A stretch of 37,873 nt of DNA from CAZJKE01 sp964555625 (GCA_964555625.1 CAZKTE010000009.1:1-37873); one strand, 5' to 3'; numbered from the stretch's first letter, positions 8,025 to 15,958 are shown. Program-made: numbers and translations. Notes: a model not told the origin generated them from the letters alone.

Positions 8025-8651
8025 CTACAAGAGCGCGTTGCTATCGATGACGCCCTGGGCCACCTGCGTGATCGTCTTGCGGGTACTTCGCGACTGCTGC
8101 TGGAGCAGCCGCATGGCATCGGGCTCACTCACGCCCTTGCGATCGACGATGATCCACTTGGCCTTCTCGATGAGCTTGCGATCCTCCAGCCGCTGCTCGA
8201 GCGTGATGATGCGACTGCGCTGCTCCATGTGATCGAGATAGCGCTGCCACGCTACGGTGAGGCCGGCGCGCAGTTGGTCGGTCTTTACGGGCTTGAGCAG
8301 GTACCCGAAGACGCCCGCCTCCCCGCTGTCGCGAAGGTAGTCGTCGTCGCCGAACGCAGAGAGGATGACGACTGGGATCTCCATCTCGGCGAAGAGCACT
8401 TTCGCGGCCTCGAGCCCGTCCATGTTGGGCATGCGGATGTCCATGAGCGCAAGATCGGGCTTCTGGGCACGACATGTCTCGATGGCGTCCACACCGTCGC
8501 GGCATGGGCCGACGACCTCCAAGCCCAGGCCCTCAAGCGATGCGACGACGCCCTGCGCCACGAGCGCCTCGTCTTCGGCGACGAGAATGCGCGCAGGTGC
8601 ATCCGGCAATACGTCGCGGATCTCTTGCGATGACTGGCTGGTTGGGGTCAT
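8025..8651 (-). CDS. Response regulator with REC and ANTAR RNA-binding domains
   Basis: The 208-residue protein has a receiver domain (about 20-135) with acidic pocket EDE near 26-28, phospho-acceptor Asp71 in LMDIRMPNMDG and Lys120 in YLLKP. An ANTAR domain follows (about 150-205, LEDRKLIEKAKWIIVDRKGVSEPDAMRLLQ shortened here to its landmarks EKAKWIIV and EPDAMRLLQ). ANTAR proteins of the AmiR/NasR/EutV class bind tandem hairpins in nascent RNA and prevent termination. GGAAGGAG at 8662-8669 precedes ATG 8651 by 10 nt. It lies downstream of top6A on the same strand and ends exactly where the convergent lipid kinase ends. Paired hairpins in its own leader suggest autoregulation. Confidence 0.93.
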   Translation of the reverse strand: MTPTSQSSQEIRDVLPDAPARILVAEDEALVAQGVVASLEGLGLEVVGPCRDGVDAIETCRAQKPDLALMDIRMPNMDGLEAAKVLFAEMEIPVVILSAFGDDDYLRDSGEAGVFGYLLKPVKTDQLRAGLTVAWQRYLDHMEQRSRIITLEQRLEDRKLIEKAKWIIVDRKGVSEPDAMRLLQQQSRSTRKTITQVAQGVIDSNALL

Positions 8652-8668
8652 TCCTGGACCTCTCCTTC

Positions 8669-8703
8669 CGGCGCTCCACTCGCCGCGGCATCAGGGCCGC
8701 GGC
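8669..8703 (-). promoter_or_regulatory. Two overlapping alternative hairpins in the leader of the REC-ANTAR gene
   Basis: Hairpin 1 pairs 8696-8703 with 8682-8689 (GCCGCGGC, perfect 8 bp) around hexaloop CCTGAT on the minus strand. Hairpin 2 pairs 8681-8685 with 8669-8673 (CGGCG/CGCCG, 5 bp) around loop AGTGGAG. They share 8682-8685, so they cannot both form fully, and hairpin 2 touches the Shine-Dalgarno. There is no T-run, so neither is an ordinary terminator. Confidence 0.4.
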
Positions 8704-8743
8704 AACCTGGGATCACCGACCTGAGTCTACCGCGCAATTGGAC

Positions 8744-9889
8744 TCAGTCGAGAAAATCCCCCTCGCGGAGGCGGGCGGGGACATATTCCTCCGTCACGTA
8801 GGAAATGTCGCGGGTGATCAGCGACTCGACTTCCATCTTGAAGCCGTTTCGCAACATCGCCCGGATCTCCTTCTGCCAGTGCTTCTTGTGTTCGAACCAC
8901 GGGTAGGCGGCGATCTGCTTGGCACGGGTCTTGTCGCGATCGTTGAGTTCGATGCAGACGTCGCTTGTGAGTTCGCAGCGCTCGAAGTCCTTGGCGCGGA
9001 TGCCCATGAACTTCGCGTCCGGGATCGCCATGCGCTGGCTCTCGAAGGCCAGATTGATCGAGCCCTGTTTGATGACGCTGTAGATGTAGTGGCCCCATGG
9101 GTCGCAGTCGAGCAGGCAATAGACGGGGAGCTTGAGTTCCGTGTGCATGCGATGCAGCAGGCGCCGCACGCCCCGCGGGGGCTGGCCGGAACCCTCGGTG
9201 AGGATGCAGTTGTGCTCCTCCCAGAAGCGATCCTCGTTGAAGCGGCTCCAGACGGTGTCCTTCTCCACATGCAGGATGAACTTCGCGTCGCAGTTCTTGA
9301 ACTGGAGGACCGACGGCTCGCAGATGCTCGGAATCGCGTAGCCACCGGTGCCCATGCGCCGACAGTCGATCTCGTCGCCGTTGTCGATGACCGTGATGTT
9401 TCCCACCATCGTGCCGCGCTTCTTGGCGAAGACATGCAGTTCCTCGCGCAGTCCGTCAAGGGCGACCTCGAGGTCCTCAAGGATCGAATCGGACTCCCCC
9501 TGATCGTCGAAGGTCTTCTCGCCTGTGCCCTCGATCGTGTGCAGCGCCATGTAGTACATGCCGCGCAGACTGAGGGTCTTCTCGGCGTCGATAAGATCAT
9601 GGCACCCCTTGGCAAGCAGCAGCGACTGCATGAACTTCCGCGCCTGGCCGAGGTTGAAGAGGCTGCGGGTCTGGGTCGCGTCGCCCATCTCAAGGATCCG
9701 CCTGCGCTTGTTGTAGCGCATGTTCGAGACGCTGCGCGTGGGGATGTCGAAGTTCGGTTCGCGCTGCGCGAGGCTTGACTTCACGACACCCTCGGCGAGG
9801 CCCTTGATCTTCCCTGTGGTAACGGCATCTCGCTTCTTGTCGACGACGCGGCGCGTGATCTTCTTTCGGGTGGTCTTCTTCTTTGCCAT
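8744..9889 (-). CDS. top6A: DNA topoisomerase VI subunit A (Spo11-like)
   Basis: Top6A is the DNA-cleaving subunit of type IIB topoisomerase, homologous to Spo11; with Top6B it passes one duplex through another using ATP. ATG 9889 gives 381 residues. The 5Y-CAP catalytic tyrosine lies in SLRGMYYMALH (Tyr112/113). The Toprim domain shows Glu209 in ILHVEKDT and Asp261/Asp263 in LLDCDPWGHYIYSVIK, and GSGQPPRGVRRLLHR is typical of the family. The N terminus MAKKKTTRKKITRRVVDKKR is unusually basic. It starts 7 nt after the top6B stop, so the subunits form one operon in B-A order. A longer reading to 10270 only extends into top6B in another frame. Confidence 0.95.
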   Translation of the reverse strand: MAKKKTTRKKITRRVVDKKRDAVTTGKIKGLAEGVVKSSLAQREPNFDIPTRSVSNMRYNKRRRILEMGDATQTRSLFNLGQARKFMQSLLLAKGCHDLIDAEKTLSLRGMYYMALHTIEGTGEKTFDDQGESDSILEDLEVALDGLREELHVFAKKRGTMVGNITVIDNGDEIDCRRMGTGGYAIPSICEPSVLQFKNCDAKFILHVEKDTVWSRFNEDRFWEEHNCILTEGSGQPPRGVRRLLHRMHTELKLPVYCLLDCDPWGHYIYSVIKQGSINLAFESQRMAIPDAKFMGIRAKDFERCELTSDVCIELNDRDKTRAKQIAAYPWFEHKKHWQKEIRAMLRNGFKMEVESLITRDISYVTEEYVPARLREGDFLD

Positions 9890-9896
9890 TGCGGTG

Positions 9897-11837
9897 CTAC
9901 TTCTTCTTCTTCTTCTTCCGAGGTTTGGTCTTCTTCGTCGCGACCTTCTTGGCAACGCGCTTCCTAGTGACCTTCTTCTTCGACTTCTTCCTGCTCTTGG
10001 GGGGCTTCTTGGTGGGCGCCACGTCATCTTCGAAGAGTGACTCGGGCACGTCGTCGCTGATGCTGTTGCGGCGGCCCTCAAGGATGACGACGCTCTCGTC
10101 GCTTGCAAGCCGACCGCCGTCGTCGATGACGCGGCCCTCGTCATCGAGCATGGCGTCTGCCTCCTCGGTGCGGCGACGGGCCTGCTTGCGCAGCGCCTTG
10201 TAGAGTTTGTCAACGTCGGTGCCGGTGATGGCGCCGCAGCTGCGGGAGATCTCGCCGATGTATCGCTCAAAGGCGCTGCGCCGCTCAGCCTCGCGCGCCA
10301 TGCGCTTGCGACGCCGCAGGTAAGTGCCGAGCTTGCGACCGCAGTCCTGCAGGGCCAGCTTCATCTCCTTTCGGATCTCGTCGTAGTCGGCGATCGCTTC
10401 CTTGGACTCGCTGGTGAAGGGCACCCAGACACTGACCATGTGGATGAACACGACCAGTGGGCCCACCGGCAGACTGCCGCGGGGCTGTGACATGCCGTAG
10501 TTCTTCCAGGAAGTGTCGATGACCGACTTGAAGGAGGAGCAGCTCGACTGCTGGTAGAGCAGGGGGACCCGGTTTGCGAAGCGCAACACACGCGTCGACT
10601 CGTCCCGCGCAAGGTCGCCACCGAAGGCGATTGCCGCCTCGATCTGGAAGGGATTGCCGCGGTAGACGGTGGGGGGCCGGGTGGAGGCGGCGAAGAACTC
10701 CGCATAGACCTCCTTGAGCAGGCCCGCCAGCAGGGCCTTTGGTCCGATGGGCACCAGGCAGTCCGTGGGCGGCGCAATGATGCGCGTGTCTTGGATGGAC
10801 TTGTAGAGCTGCTCGGCGTCCCCGTGGCCGATCGACTTGATCCAGGTCTGGCCGCTGAGTCCCGCGCCCTTGGCAAGTTCGCGCGCCTTGGTGGGACCCA
10901 CGCGGCAGAAGTCCTTGGCCAGGAATCCGCCAAGCTGTCGCTGCTGGGTGCGCTCGAGCATCTGGATCAGCGTGCCAAGCTCGATGCCCTTTGGATGGGG
11001 CTTGATCTCCCGCGGCTCCTCCGGCAGTTCGTCCATTGCGCGTGGAAACTCGACAGTCTCGTTGGTGGGGGTCACGTAGGTGATGCGAGCATGTGGATTG
11101 GCGATCGCCGTCTGCTCAAGGTACTCGTCGATCGACTGGCGACCTTTCTGGTAGCGACCCTCGAGCTCGATGGCGACCTGCGTGCCATGGCCCTCCGGGA
11201 ACAACTTGTCGTCCTCTGGGTGCTCGCTGTCGTCGACCACGGTCGGGCGATTCTTTGTCGTGTCGATCTTCAGGAGCACCTCGTGCGCGGGCTTGCGCTT
11301 GGCGGTCTTTGAGATGATCATGATGGGCTTGCCGGTGGTCATCAGCCCGTACATGCCCGCGGCGCTGATGCCGATGCCCTGCTGGCCGCGCGACATCTTC
11401 AGCCGGTGAAACTTCGACCCATAGAGCAGCTTGCCGAAGATGTTCTCAATCTGCGTGCGCACGATGCCCGGGCCGTTGTCGCGCACCGTCAGCTTGAAGC
11501 GCGTCTCCTCCAGCTGCAGGACGTGCACATGGATGTCCGGGAGGATCCCGGCCTCCTCGCAGGCGTCGAGTGCGTTGTCGACCGCCTCCTTCACCGCCGT
11601 CAACATCGCCTTGCGGGGATTGTCGAAGCCTAGGAGATGGCGGTTCTTGGCGAAGAATTCGCTGACGGAGATCTCGCGCTGGCCCTCGGCCATCGACTCG
11701 GCCGTGGCGCGGGGCTTCTCCTTGCGCTTCGACGTGGAGGGTCGCTTGGCGACGACCTTCTTCGTGGTCTTGCGGCGGGTCTTCTTCTTCGAGGAGCGAG
11801 CCTTTGGCATCCTGCGGGGGGCTTCCAGCGTGGTCAT
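9897..11837 (-). CDS. top6B: DNA topoisomerase VI subunit B (ATPase)
   Basis: Top6B is the GHKL ATPase subunit that dimerises as the strand-passage gate. From ATG 11837 (646 residues) it has a lysine/arginine-rich N tail, then the GHKL fold (AVDNALDACEEAG, DNGPGI, SRGQQGIGISAAGMYG, GHGTQVAIE), the H2TH segment (FCRVGPTKARELAKGAGL) and the transducer domain (PPTVYRGNPFQIEAAIAFGG, RFANRVPLLYQQ, FIHMVSVWVPFTSESKEAI). It ends in an acidic linker followed by about 40 residues dominated by Lys/Arg, finishing with six AAG lysine codons. GTG 11864 is an alternative start adding 9 residues; neither has a Shine-Dalgarno. Type IIB enzymes are typical of archaea and plants and sporadic in bacteria. Confidence 0.95.
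   Translation of the reverse strand: MTTLEAPRRMPKARSSKKKTRRKTTKKVVAKRPSTSKRKEKPRATAESMAEGQREISVSEFFAKNRHLLGFDNPRKAMLTAVKEAVDNALDACEEAGILPDIHVHVLQLEETRFKLTVRDNGPGIVRTQIENIFGKLLYGSKFHRLKMSRGQQGIGISAAGMYGLMTTGKPIMIISKTAKRKPAHEVLLKIDTTKNRPTVVDDSEHPEDDKLFPEGHGTQVAIELEGRYQKGRQSIDEYLEQTAIANPHARITYVTPTNETVEFPRAMDELPEEPREIKPHPKGIELGTLIQMLERTQQRQLGGFLAKDFCRVGPTKARELAKGAGLSGQTWIKSIGHGDAEQLYKSIQDTRIIAPPTDCLVPIGPKALLAGLLKEVYAEFFAASTRPPTVYRGNPFQIEAAIAFGGDLARDESTRVLRFANRVPLLYQQSSCSSFKSVIDTSWKNYGMSQPRGSLPVGPLVVFIHMVSVWVPFTSESKEAIADYDEIRKEMKLALQDCGRKLGTYLRRRKRMAREAERRSAFERYIGEISRSCGAITGTDVDKLYKALRKQARRRTEEADAMLDDEGRVIDDGGRLASDESVVILEGRRNSISDDVPESLFEDDVAPTKKPPKSRKKSKKKVTRKRVAKKVATKKTKPRKKKKKK
9900..9917 (-). 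repeat. (AAG)6 codon repeat encoding the hexalysine end of Top6B
   Basis: Six tandem CTT units on the plus strand read as six AAG lysine codons directly before the top6B stop. It is coding rather than a CRISPR or satellite repeat. Slippage could vary the tail length. Confidence 0.8.
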
Positions 11838-12006
11838 CGTCGGCCGTCCATGGCGCACTGACACGCCGACGCCCGGTGGGCCCGCCGTGCCATGGCCTCT
11901 ATCGGCCAGCGTTGCCGGTCAAGTCGAGCCAGTAGCCCCCCGGGGGGGGTTGCGGTATCCTTCCTCCCCCGGATCCACCCTCAGGATCCCCCCAGGAGAC
12001 ACTTCC

Positions 12007-12483
12007 ATGGCCCTTGAGCGCACGCTGATCATCCTGAAGCCCGATGCCGTCCAGCGGGGTCTCATGGGCCGCATCCTCGGCCGATTCGAGGACAAGGGCC
12101 TGAAGGTCGTCGGCGCGAAGTTCATGCAGATCGACGCTGAATTGGCTGCGACGCACTACGAGTCGCACCAGGGGAAACCCTTCTACGAGGGCCTCGTGGC
12201 GTTCATGACCAGTTCCCCGGTTCTTGTGCTTGCCCTCGAGGGCGTCGCGTCCATCGCGATCTGCCGCACCATGATGGGGGCTACGTTCGGCTCGAATGCA
12301 GATGCGGGCACCATTCGAGGCGACTTCGGGGTGAGCAACAGCTTCAATCTCGTGCATGGCTCAGACAGCCCGGAGGCGGCGCAGCGAGAACTCTCGCTGT
12401 TCTTCGCCGAGGGCGAACTGCTGGGCTGGGATCGCGCAAGCGAGGGCTGGGTCTACGACCTCAGCGGCGACGAGCCCGAGTAG
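12007..12483 (+). CDS. ndk: Nucleoside diphosphate kinase
   Basis: Ndk transfers the terminal phosphate of ATP to other (d)NDPs through a phosphohistidine. ATG 12007 is supported by AGGAG at 11993-11997. The 158-residue product has TLIILKPDAVQRGLMGRI at the start, the nucleotide-binding GTIRGDF near 101 and the active-site His117 in NSFNLVHGSDS. It is slightly longer than the usual 140-150, with a C-terminal extension WVYDLSGDEPE. The open frame extends upstream to 11431 but that part is antisense to top6B and unconserved. A TATCCT at 11956-11961 is a possible -10. It is divergent from top6B. A weak 6-bp hairpin follows at 12502-12519, without a T-run. Confidence 0.97.
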   Translation: MALERTLIILKPDAVQRGLMGRILGRFEDKGLKVVGAKFMQIDAELAATHYESHQGKPFYEGLVAFMTSSPVLVLALEGVASIAICRTMMGATFGSNADAGTIRGDFGVSNSFNLVHGSDSPEAAQRELSLFFAEGELLGWDRASEGWVYDLSGDEPE

Positions 12484-12670
12484 AAACGACTGCGAAACTC
12501 CTCGTGATCATCGTCACGAACCCGCGCCGCACGGGCGCCACGGCCGCTGCGCGCGAAAAGTCTGGGAAACCTACCAAAGTCGGTTCATCTGTTGGGGGTC
12601 AACCTCGTATGTGTAGGTAGCTCGCGCTCCGCGCGCGGGTTCATTTCTTTGATCGCGGGGGAACAATACG

Positions 12671-13627
12671 ATGCCTCGATGCACGAGCGACAGGGATGTC
12701 CGGCGCGCTGCATCTGCCTCGCCACGACGGCGACGCCGAAGCGGCCCGGAGCGGGCCCGTATCGAACGGGCCCTCGCAGAACCCATGGACTACATGGACT
12801 CGCCCATCCTGCACCGTCGCAACGCTGAGCGCCTCATCTTCGATGATCCCGATCCCGTGCCCCGACCGTCGGTGGCCTGGTACCACCCGATGACCGACAG
12901 CCCACCGTCGACCTCGCAGCGCAAGGGCCTCGTACTCAGCCGTGAGCAGGAGGGGGTGCTCTTTCGCCAGTACAACTACGCCCGTCTCCGCGTGTGCCGC
13001 GTTCGCGTCCGCATGGGCAAGCAACCGACGGACTCGGTCCTCGACACGCTCCTTCGTTGGTATGACCTGGCACTTGATCGTCGCGACCAGATCGTCGAAA
13101 CGAACCTGGCGCTGGTGCTGGCAATGGCACGGCGCGTACGGGGCCCTGAGAGCGACTTCTCAGACATCATCGCCGAGGGAAACGTCGCACTGATGCGATG
13201 TGTCGACAAGTTCGACTGCGAGCGAGGATTCAAGTTCTCGACATACGCGTGTCGGGCCATCCTCAAGTCCTTCTATCGCTACGGCTCCAAGCAGGCCAAG
13301 TACCGCCAGCGCGCACCGTACGAGTTCGATCCCGATCGCGCACATCCAATCGTGGAGACGCCGCAGGACGAGGCGAGTGAAGGCGTGGAGCAGGTACGCC
13401 GCATCATGCGCGAAAACGAGGCGGACCTCTCGCCCGTGGAGCAGGAGATCCTGTCCTGCCGTTTCGGCATCAATGCCGGTCCGGACCCGAAGCGAATGAC
13501 GCTCGAGCAGGTCGGCCGACGCATCGGAATGACCAAGGAACGCGTGCGCCAACTCCAGAACAAGGCGATCGAGAAGCTCCGTGAGGCCATGGGGAGCCAT
13601 GGCGAAGGCGACCTCTCCCTGAACTGA
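12671..13627 (+). CDS. Sigma-70 family RNA polymerase sigma factor, divergent short form
   Basis: The 318-residue protein has a basic N-terminal ~90 residues without recognisable sigma region 1.1, then region 2 (about 138-205: VETNLALVLAMARRV, DIIAEGNVALMRCVDKFD, GFKFSTYACRAILKS), a reduced linker in place of region 3, and region 4 (about 252-306: LSPVEQEILSCRFGI, TLEQVGRRIGMTKERVRQLQNKAIEKLR). Region 4 is close to RpoD, but the normally invariant STYATWWIRQAI of region 2 is STYACRAILKSF, so -10 recognition or melting may differ. It is probably one of the alternative sigma factors expanded in planctomycetes. GGGGGAA precedes ATG 12671. In the 187 nt upstream I see only the weak hairpin after ndk. 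Confidence 0.88.
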   Translation: MPRCTSDRDVRRAASASPRRRRRSGPERARIERALAEPMDYMDSPILHRRNAERLIFDDPDPVPRPSVAWYHPMTDSPPSTSQRKGLVLSREQEGVLFRQYNYARLRVCRVRVRMGKQPTDSVLDTLLRWYDLALDRRDQIVETNLALVLAMARRVRGPESDFSDIIAEGNVALMRCVDKFDCERGFKFSTYACRAILKSFYRYGSKQAKYRQRAPYEFDPDRAHPIVETPQDEASEGVEQVRRIMRENEADLSPVEQEILSCRFGINAGPDPKRMTLEQVGRRIGMTKERVRQLQNKAIEKLREAMGSHGEGDLSLN

Positions 13628-13670
13628 AGAGTTCCCGCCGTTGCTCGAACGATAGAGTGAGAGCGACGCG

Positions 13671-15503
13671 ATGAGCACGGCACCACCAATCAGCGAGACA
13701 GCCAACGACGGGGGATCGGTCCAGTTGCCGATCCTGCAGGTGAAGCGTTCCCGCGCGACCCCACGTCGATTCGCGGTGTTGATCACCGTACAACTGCTGA
13801 TCATTGCCCACGTCGTGGTCTGGCTGCTCAGCCGGCACTACGGGTGGTTCGGCGGCCGCACCATCACGCCCATCGAACCTTCGGAGGGGATGGAGCTCGT
13901 CAAGCACGGGGTCATCAACGCCGGGGCCATCTTCTTTGCGATCACGCTGCTTGCGACGCTTGTCCTGGGCCGCTGGTTCTGCGGCTGGGGATGCCACATC
14001 GTTCTGCTCCAGGATGCCTGCTACTGGCTGATGCGCAAGATCGGCGTGCGCCCGCGGCCATTTCGTTCGCGCCTGCTGGCGTGGTTTCCCCTTGCGCTGG
14101 CCTTCTACATGTTCCTCTGGCCAGTGGTCTATCGCGTCGTGTTCGCCCCGTGGCTGCAGCCCGGGCTCCACTGGCCGGGATTCTCGACGGACCTGGTGAC
14201 ATCGAACTTCTGGAGCACCTTTGCCGGTCCTGTCATGGCCGCGCCGTTCCTGCTGGTCTGCGGGTTCGCGAGCGTCTACGTCCTGGGCGCGAAGGGCTTC
14301 TGCACCTATGGCTGTCCCTATGGGGGGTTCTTCGCGCCGCTTGAGCAGCTTTCCAAGTGGCGGATCCGCGTGACGGATGACTGCCGTGGATGCGCCCACT
14401 GCACGGCCGCCTGCACGTCCAACGTGCGCGTGCACGAGGAAGTGCGGACCTGGGGCATGGTGACCGATCCGGGGTGCATGAAGACGCTTGATTGCGTGAG
14501 CACCTGCCCAAACGACGCCCTGTACTTCGGAAAGGGCCCGTCGGCGATCAAGAAGCAGTCGCGTGGCGGGATCATGCCGGATCGCCGCCATGACCTCTCA
14601 GTGCGCGGCGAGGTGGCCCTCGGCGTGCTCTTCCTAGCGTCCTTCCTCTCCTATCGGGGCATCTACGCGGCCGTCCCCATGCTCATGGCCGTGGGCATGG
14701 CACTGGTGACGTCCTGGACGCTCTGGAAGGCCTGGTGCGTGATGCGCCTGGCCAACGCGAGCCTGCACCGCACCCAGCTGCGCTACCACGGGGCAATGCG
14801 GCCTGCCGGACGTCTCTTCCTGGCAGTGGCGGCGATCATTGCGATCTTCGCGATCCAGTGCGGCGCCGTGGCGACGCTGCGCATCGCCGGTGACGCGCAG
14901 TTGGTGGCCGGAGACAGCGATCGGGCCCTGCGCCTGCTTCGGCTCTCCGGACCCATCGGTGAGGGGGGCGTGGGTCTGGCAAGCGATCCGAACGTAGACA
15001 TGACGATCGCGCGGCTCGAGGAAGCCCGCGGTGACCTCGACGAGGCGGAGCGTCTGCTGCGCCGGGTGGATCGCCGCGTCGGACCACATGAGATCGCGTC
15101 GATGCGCATCGGGCAGGTCTTGCAGTTGCGCGGCGACGATGCGGCGACGGCCGCCTTCTACGCAGATCGCCTCGCGGCCAACCCGACCTGGCCGCTGGTC
15201 TGGGAGGACCGTATCGCCTGGCTGATTCGCTCGGGAGATGCTGCCGGCGCCGTGGATGCGTCGCGATCAGGACTCGCGGCCAATGGCACGGCCCTTCGGC
15301 TCCTGAAGCAGGGCGTCTTCGTCGAACTCAATCTCGGCGAGCTCGCTCGCGGCATCGGCCTTCTCGAGCAGGTGGTCGATCGGGTACCCGATGATGTCGA
15401 GGCGTGGGCGACGCTGGCGCGTGCATTACAGCAGGCCGGCAGGGGCGCGGAGGCTGCTGCAGCAGCGGATCGTGCGCGGCAGCTCGGTGCCACGCTCCCC
15501 TAG
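13671..15503 (+). CDS. Polytopic membrane 4Fe-4S ferredoxin (NapH/NosR/CcoG-like) fused to a TPR domain
   Basis: The 610-residue protein has an N-terminal membrane electron-transfer module: helices near 35-55, 80-100, 138-157, 187-206, the paired motifs LGRWFCGWGCH (Cys104, Cys108) and GFCTYGCPYG (Cys211, Cys215), and two ferredoxin clusters. Cluster 1 is complete (Cys238, 241, 244, 248). Cluster 2 has Cys269, 275 and 279 but Thr272 where the second Cys is expected. More helices follow at about 305-350 and 380-395, then tetratricopeptide-like repeats from about 400 to the end. NapH and NosR relatives pass quinol electrons to periplasmic reductases; the fused TPR suggests a docking or assembly role. 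No reductase gene is adjacent. It shares its stop region with the convergent ptsN. Confidence 0.85.
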   Translation: MSTAPPISETANDGGSVQLPILQVKRSRATPRRFAVLITVQLLIIAHVVVWLLSRHYGWFGGRTITPIEPSEGMELVKHGVINAGAIFFAITLLATLVLGRWFCGWGCHIVLLQDACYWLMRKIGVRPRPFRSRLLAWFPLALAFYMFLWPVVYRVVFAPWLQPGLHWPGFSTDLVTSNFWSTFAGPVMAAPFLLVCGFASVYVLGAKGFCTYGCPYGGFFAPLEQLSKWRIRVTDDCRGCAHCTAACTSNVRVHEEVRTWGMVTDPGCMKTLDCVSTCPNDALYFGKGPSAIKKQSRGGIMPDRRHDLSVRGEVALGVLFLASFLSYRGIYAAVPMLMAVGMALVTSWTLWKAWCVMRLANASLHRTQLRYHGAMRPAGRLFLAVAAIIAIFAIQCGAVATLRIAGDAQLVAGDSDRALRLLRLSGPIGEGGVGLASDPNVDMTIARLEEARGDLDEAERLLRRVDRRVGPHEIASMRIGQVLQLRGDDAATAAFYADRLAANPTWPLVWEDRIAWLIRSGDAAGAVDASRSGLAANGTALRLLKQGVFVELNLGELARGIGLLEQVVDRVPDDVEAWATLARALQQAGRGAEAAAAADRARQLGATLP

Positions 15504-15958
15504 GCGACGAGCGCGCCCTGGAAGTGTGCATGCAACTCGGTGGCGGAGGTCGCCGCGAAGGCCGCCTCTCGGAAGGCGCGGTCCACCATCAGGCGACTGA
15601 TGCGACCCAGCGCCTGGATGTGATCAGCCGTGTGGTCCACCGGTGAGACCAGCAGGATGACCAGTTCAACGGGCCGCTTGTCGGGGCTTGCAAAGTCGAT
15701 GGGGGTGGCTGGAATGCCCATGGCCAGCACGAGGCCCTCCACGTCGTTGCTGCGGCCGTGGGGGATCGCCAGTCCCTCGCCGATGCCTGTCGTCCGCTGG
15801 AGTTCGCGCTCCCAGACGGCATCCTTGATGCCCTCTGCGTCGCTGATGCAGCCAGCGTCGACAAGCACATCCACCAGCTCCGCGATGGCGGTCTGGCGAG
15901 TGGTAGCCGAAAGCGGCACCTTGATCGTGGTCTCGTTGATCAGGTTCAGCAGGTCCAT
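15500..15958 (-). CDS. ptsN: PTS EIIA domain protein, PtsN (EIIA-Ntr)-like
   Basis: The 152-residue protein is a stand-alone fructose/mannitol-type EIIA domain. The phosphorylatable histidine is His67 in GLAIPHGRS; the surrounding ELQRTTGIGEGLAIPHG and PVDHTADHIQALGRISRL are characteristic of the nitrogen-PTS branch. No EI, HPr or sugar permease lies nearby, so a regulatory role is more likely than transport. It is the third gene of metK-rsmB-ptsN on the minus strand. Its stop and that of the convergent ferredoxin-TPR gene share the bases CTAG at 15500-15503. A TACACT hexamer 15 nt upstream of ATG 15958 could allow a separate transcript. Confidence 0.88.
   Translation of the reverse strand: MDLLNLINETTIKVPLSATTRQTAIAELVDVLVDAGCISDAEGIKDAVWERELQRTTGIGEGLAIPHGRSNDVEGLVLAMGIPATPIDFASPDKRPVELVILLVSPVDHTADHIQALGRISRLMVDRAFREAAFAATSATELHAHFQGALVA

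Noticed and set aside
8682..8703. Intrinsic terminator for the top6 operon
   Set aside because: The 8-bp stem is not followed by a T-run on the transcribed strand and lies just before the Shine-Dalgarno of the next gene, so a leader role is more likely.
9900..9917. Short tandem repeat as a CRISPR or satellite
   Set aside because: It is six in-frame AAG lysine codons at the end of top6B, with no spacers.
11431..12006. Long N-terminal extension of ndk
   Set aside because: The open frame is antisense to top6B and unconserved; AGGAG and the family start place the gene start at ATG 12007.
12502..12519. Terminator after ndk
   Set aside because: A 6-bp stem (TCGTGA/TCACGA) exists but no U-tract follows; it may be chance.
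13470..14591. Large minus-strand ORF opposite the sigma factor and ferredoxin genes
   Set aside because: Its composition (His, Arg and Pro runs) is that of a GC-rich antisense shadow, and the plus strand encodes clear families.
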